A stretch of DNA of 6,516 bases from an uncultured Oscillospiraceae bacterium (GTDB lineage Bacteria; Bacillota; Clostridia; Oscillospirales; Acutalibacteraceae): the NCBI GenBank assembly GCA_900543305.1, contig UQQZ01000109.1, forward strand, positions 1 to 6,516, given 5' to 3'. Under the pieces are notes generated by a model. That model made no database searches and was not told the DNA's origin. It was given only the letters and a program-made list of their open reading frames with translations. Numbering within the stretch: the stretch's first letter is position 1; every line of letters begins with the position of its first letter. The position numbers and the translations under genes are program-made. Positions 4,977 to 6,516 of this stretch are shown here, piece by piece.

Positions 4977-6294
4977 ATCCCGGTGCTACCGGGACCAGAT
5001 CCGGGATCCCCGGCTGATCCGCCGGGTGGAAGGACTGCCCCTGGGGGAGGACACCCTTTCTCAGGGAATAGGATGGGTGTTGGCCCCCACCCTGGGAAAC
5101 TTTGTCTGCTGGACCCTTCATCGGGCCCTGGAAAAGGGCCTGAACCGCCTTTACTTTGTGGCCCGGGACGGCTGGTTTCCCTACCGGATGGCATGGTTTT
5201 TGGGACAGCGTTGGAACCTGCCGGTGGAGTGCCGTTACCTGTACGGTTCCCGGTACGCCTGGCGGCAGCCTCTGTTTTTTCTGAATCACCTTCAGGCGGT
5301 GGAACATCTGTGCCGGAGCAGCCTTTGGGTAACTCCAGACCGGGTTTTGGCCCGGGGAGGACTTTCGGAGGAAGAGCGGGTGACCTTGCTGTCTCAATTG
5401 GGCTGGGAGGGAGACTTGCCTCTGTCTCGGAAGGAGCTGGGAACTCTTCGGGAACAGCTGTTGGACTGTCCGGAATTTTTCTCACTTCTGGACGCCCATT
5501 CCCAGGAAGCCTTTCCCCTGGCGGGGGCGTATCTCCGCCAGGAAGGCCTGTGGGATCCTCTCGCTTGGGCCCTGGTGGACAGCGGCTGGATGGGAACCCT
5601 GCAGGATACCTTGGGAGCTTTGCTGGAGGAATTGGGCTGGAAAGGCCGGGTTCGGGGCCTTTACTGGGGGTTGTACCGGGCTCCCCTTCGGGGAGACTGG
5701 GACTGCTGCTATTTTTCTCCAGGACGGAACCTGAACCGCCAGGCCAACTTTCAAAACTGTCTTTTTGAAGGGGCGTTTTCCGCTCCCCATGGCATGACCT
5801 TGGGATATGTCCGGGAGGGGGAAAGGAGTGTTCCGGTGCTGGGCCAGCCCAATGGGGCAAGGAGTTTTTTGGCCCGGGAGGAGGAGATTTTCTCCGCCTA
5901 TGGGGAAGCTTTGGCCCGGGAAGAAATGCCCACGAAGGAGGTCCTTGTCCGGGAGCAAAGGGAAGTACAGCGGCTGTTGGGACAGTGGATGACCCGCCCT
6001 ACCCGGGAGGAAGCTCTGGCCTTTGGCCGGCTTGCTTTTACCGATGACGTGTTGGAGGGGCGGTCCTTTTCCCTGGCATCCCCTTTAACCCGGCAGCAGC
6101 TGGCTCAAAACCGGGTGATGCACCGATTGGTGGGAGAAAAACCGGCCCTTCCCAGTCCGTGGCCAGAGGGGAGCGCCGCCCTTTACGGAACCCAGGAAGA
6201 TCTTCGGGCTCTGGGGCGGCTTCGGTGGGCCAGAACGCTGGGGATGGCCCTGAAGGCCTGGAGGAGTGAAGCCAGGGGAGGAGGAGAACCGTGA
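4966..6294 (+). CDS. Uncharacterised polysaccharide-locus protein with (F/L)xxRDG motif (COG5610-like region)
   Basis: This 442-aa protein has no signal peptide or obvious transmembrane helix. I recognise a pattern seen in uncharacterised proteins of surface-polysaccharide clusters, often labelled HAD-like hydrolases (COG5610): LAPTLGNFVCWTL (39-51), LYFVARDGW (62-70), CRYLYGSRYAWRQP (89-102), WALVDSGWMGTLQD (201-214) and LFEGAFSAPHGMTLGY (266-281). The usual N-terminal HAD segment with a FDxFDT-type nucleophile motif is not present, so this appears to be the stand-alone second module. The reaction is unknown. The ATG at 4966 has AGGGAGG (4951-4957) 8 bases upstream and overlaps the GT2 gene by 11 bases. 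The stop overlaps the next gene's GTG by 4 bases (GTGA). Its position between two glycosyltransferases and the export permease points to a role in making or modifying the exported polymer. The family resemblance is from memory and moderately sure; the function is not inferable. Confidence 0.85.
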   Translation: MKGESRCYRDQIRDPRLIRRVEGLPLGEDTLSQGIGWVLAPTLGNFVCWTLHRALEKGLNRLYFVARDGWFPYRMAWFLGQRWNLPVECRYLYGSRYAWRQPLFFLNHLQAVEHLCRSSLWVTPDRVLARGGLSEEERVTLLSQLGWEGDLPLSRKELGTLREQLLDCPEFFSLLDAHSQEAFPLAGAYLRQEGLWDPLAWALVDSGWMGTLQDTLGALLEELGWKGRVRGLYWGLYRAPLRGDWDCCYFSPGRNLNRQANFQNCLFEGAFSAPHGMTLGYVREGERSVPVLGQPNGARSFLAREEEIFSAYGEALAREEMPTKEVLVREQREVQRLLGQWMTRPTREEALAFGRLAFTDDVLEGRSFSLASPLTRQQLAQNRVMHRLVGEKPALPSPWPEGSAALYGTQEDLRALGRLRWARTLGMALKAWRSEARGGGEP

Positions 6295-6516
6295 GAGATC
6301 TAGGGGAAAAACGCCGGCAATATTGGTTTGTGATCCAGCAGCTCACTGCCCGGGAGCTGAAGCGGAAATATGCCCGGTCGGCCTTGGGAATTGTGTGGAG
6401 CGTGCTGAACCCTTTGCTTTCCATGGGAGTTTTGTCCCTGATTTTCTCCCAGATGTTCCGCCGGTCCATCCAGAATTATCCCATCTATTATCTCACAGGG
6501 TATCTGTTGTGGCAGG
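6291..6516 (+). CDS. ABC-2 type polysaccharide/teichoic acid export permease, TagG/Wzm-like (partial, right edge)
   Basis: Seventy-five complete codons are visible before the window ends. After a basic N-terminal helix (residues 5-30, including LTARELKRKYARS), the sequence ALGIVWSVLNPLLSM (31-45) is the classic start of the first transmembrane segment in ABC-2 permeases of the TagG/Wzm/RfbA family, followed by a loop with QNYPIYYLTGYLLWQ (61-75). Such permeases pair with an ATPase (TagH/Wzt), expected just beyond the window, to move undecaprenyl-linked polymer across the membrane. The start is GTG 6291, inside the GTGA overlap with the preceding stop. A strong purine-rich ribosome site (GGGGAGGAGGAG, about 6275-6286) is 4-6 bases upstream. 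With TagD in the window, teichoic acid export is the best reading, but an O-antigen-like or capsular polymer exporter is equally consistent with this fragment, so I give no gene symbol. Confidence 0.88.
   Translation, partial: MRDLGEKRRQYWFVIQQLTARELKRKYARSALGIVWSVLNPLLSMGVLSLIFSQMFRRSIQNYPIYYLTGYLLWQ

Noticed and set aside
4799..5860. Minus-strand open frame (353 codons) opposite the 442-aa gene
   Set aside because: Its translation is Pro/Gly/Ser-rich and low in complexity, as expected from reading CCGG-rich codons backwards, and the plus-strand gene has well-ordered motifs and a good ribosome site.

Overview
The window looks like part of a surface-glycopolymer (wall teichoic acid type) locus from a GC-rich Gram-positive anaerobe. 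I infer Clostridia, perhaps an Oscillospiraceae-like gut bacterium. The reasons are strong purine-rich Shine-Dalgarno sites, a heavy CGG/CTG/GGG codon bias, AT-rich intergenic promoters, a lipobox lipoprotein, and TagD and TagG-type proteins. The species cannot be named from this sequence alone.

Layout. At 1-106 (minus) is the first 35 codons of a gene that runs off the left edge. An AT-rich divergent promoter region follows, then a structured leader (about 240-346) that looks like an attenuator: a terminator hairpin whose 5' arm can instead pair with an upstream segment. Next is a two-gene unit, a CDP-glycerol glycerophosphotransferase-family enzyme (399-1583) and the CDP-glycerol-making cytidylyltransferase tagD (1591-1983), closed by a strong intrinsic terminator (2023-2051). 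A 311-base gap (2052-2362) holds a good sigma-A-like extended -10 promoter, a roughly 200-nt leader and a perfect tandem 10-bp repeat. It leads into a single-gene unit for a small lipoprotein with a probable Ig-like domain (2363-2845) and its own terminator (2862-2896). Then comes a tightly coupled operon: a GT4 glycosyltransferase (2981-4159), a GT2 glycosyltransferase (4149-4976), an uncharacterised protein of the kind found in polysaccharide loci (4966-6294), and the start of a TagG/Wzm-type ABC-2 export permease (6291 to the right edge). The first three genes of this operon join through 11-, 11- and 4-base overlaps with the gene that follows.

How the parts fit (inference). TagD makes CDP-glycerol. 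The glycerophosphotransferase transfers glycerol phosphate to a lipid-linked acceptor at the inner membrane face. GT4 and GT2 add or build sugars on the polymer or repeat unit. The ABC permease, presumably with an ATPase encoded beyond the window, exports it. The role of the 442-aa protein is unknown. The linkage-unit enzymes (TagO, TagA) and a large TagF-type polymerase are not in this window.

No tRNA, rRNA, CRISPR array, insertion sequence or integrase was seen.
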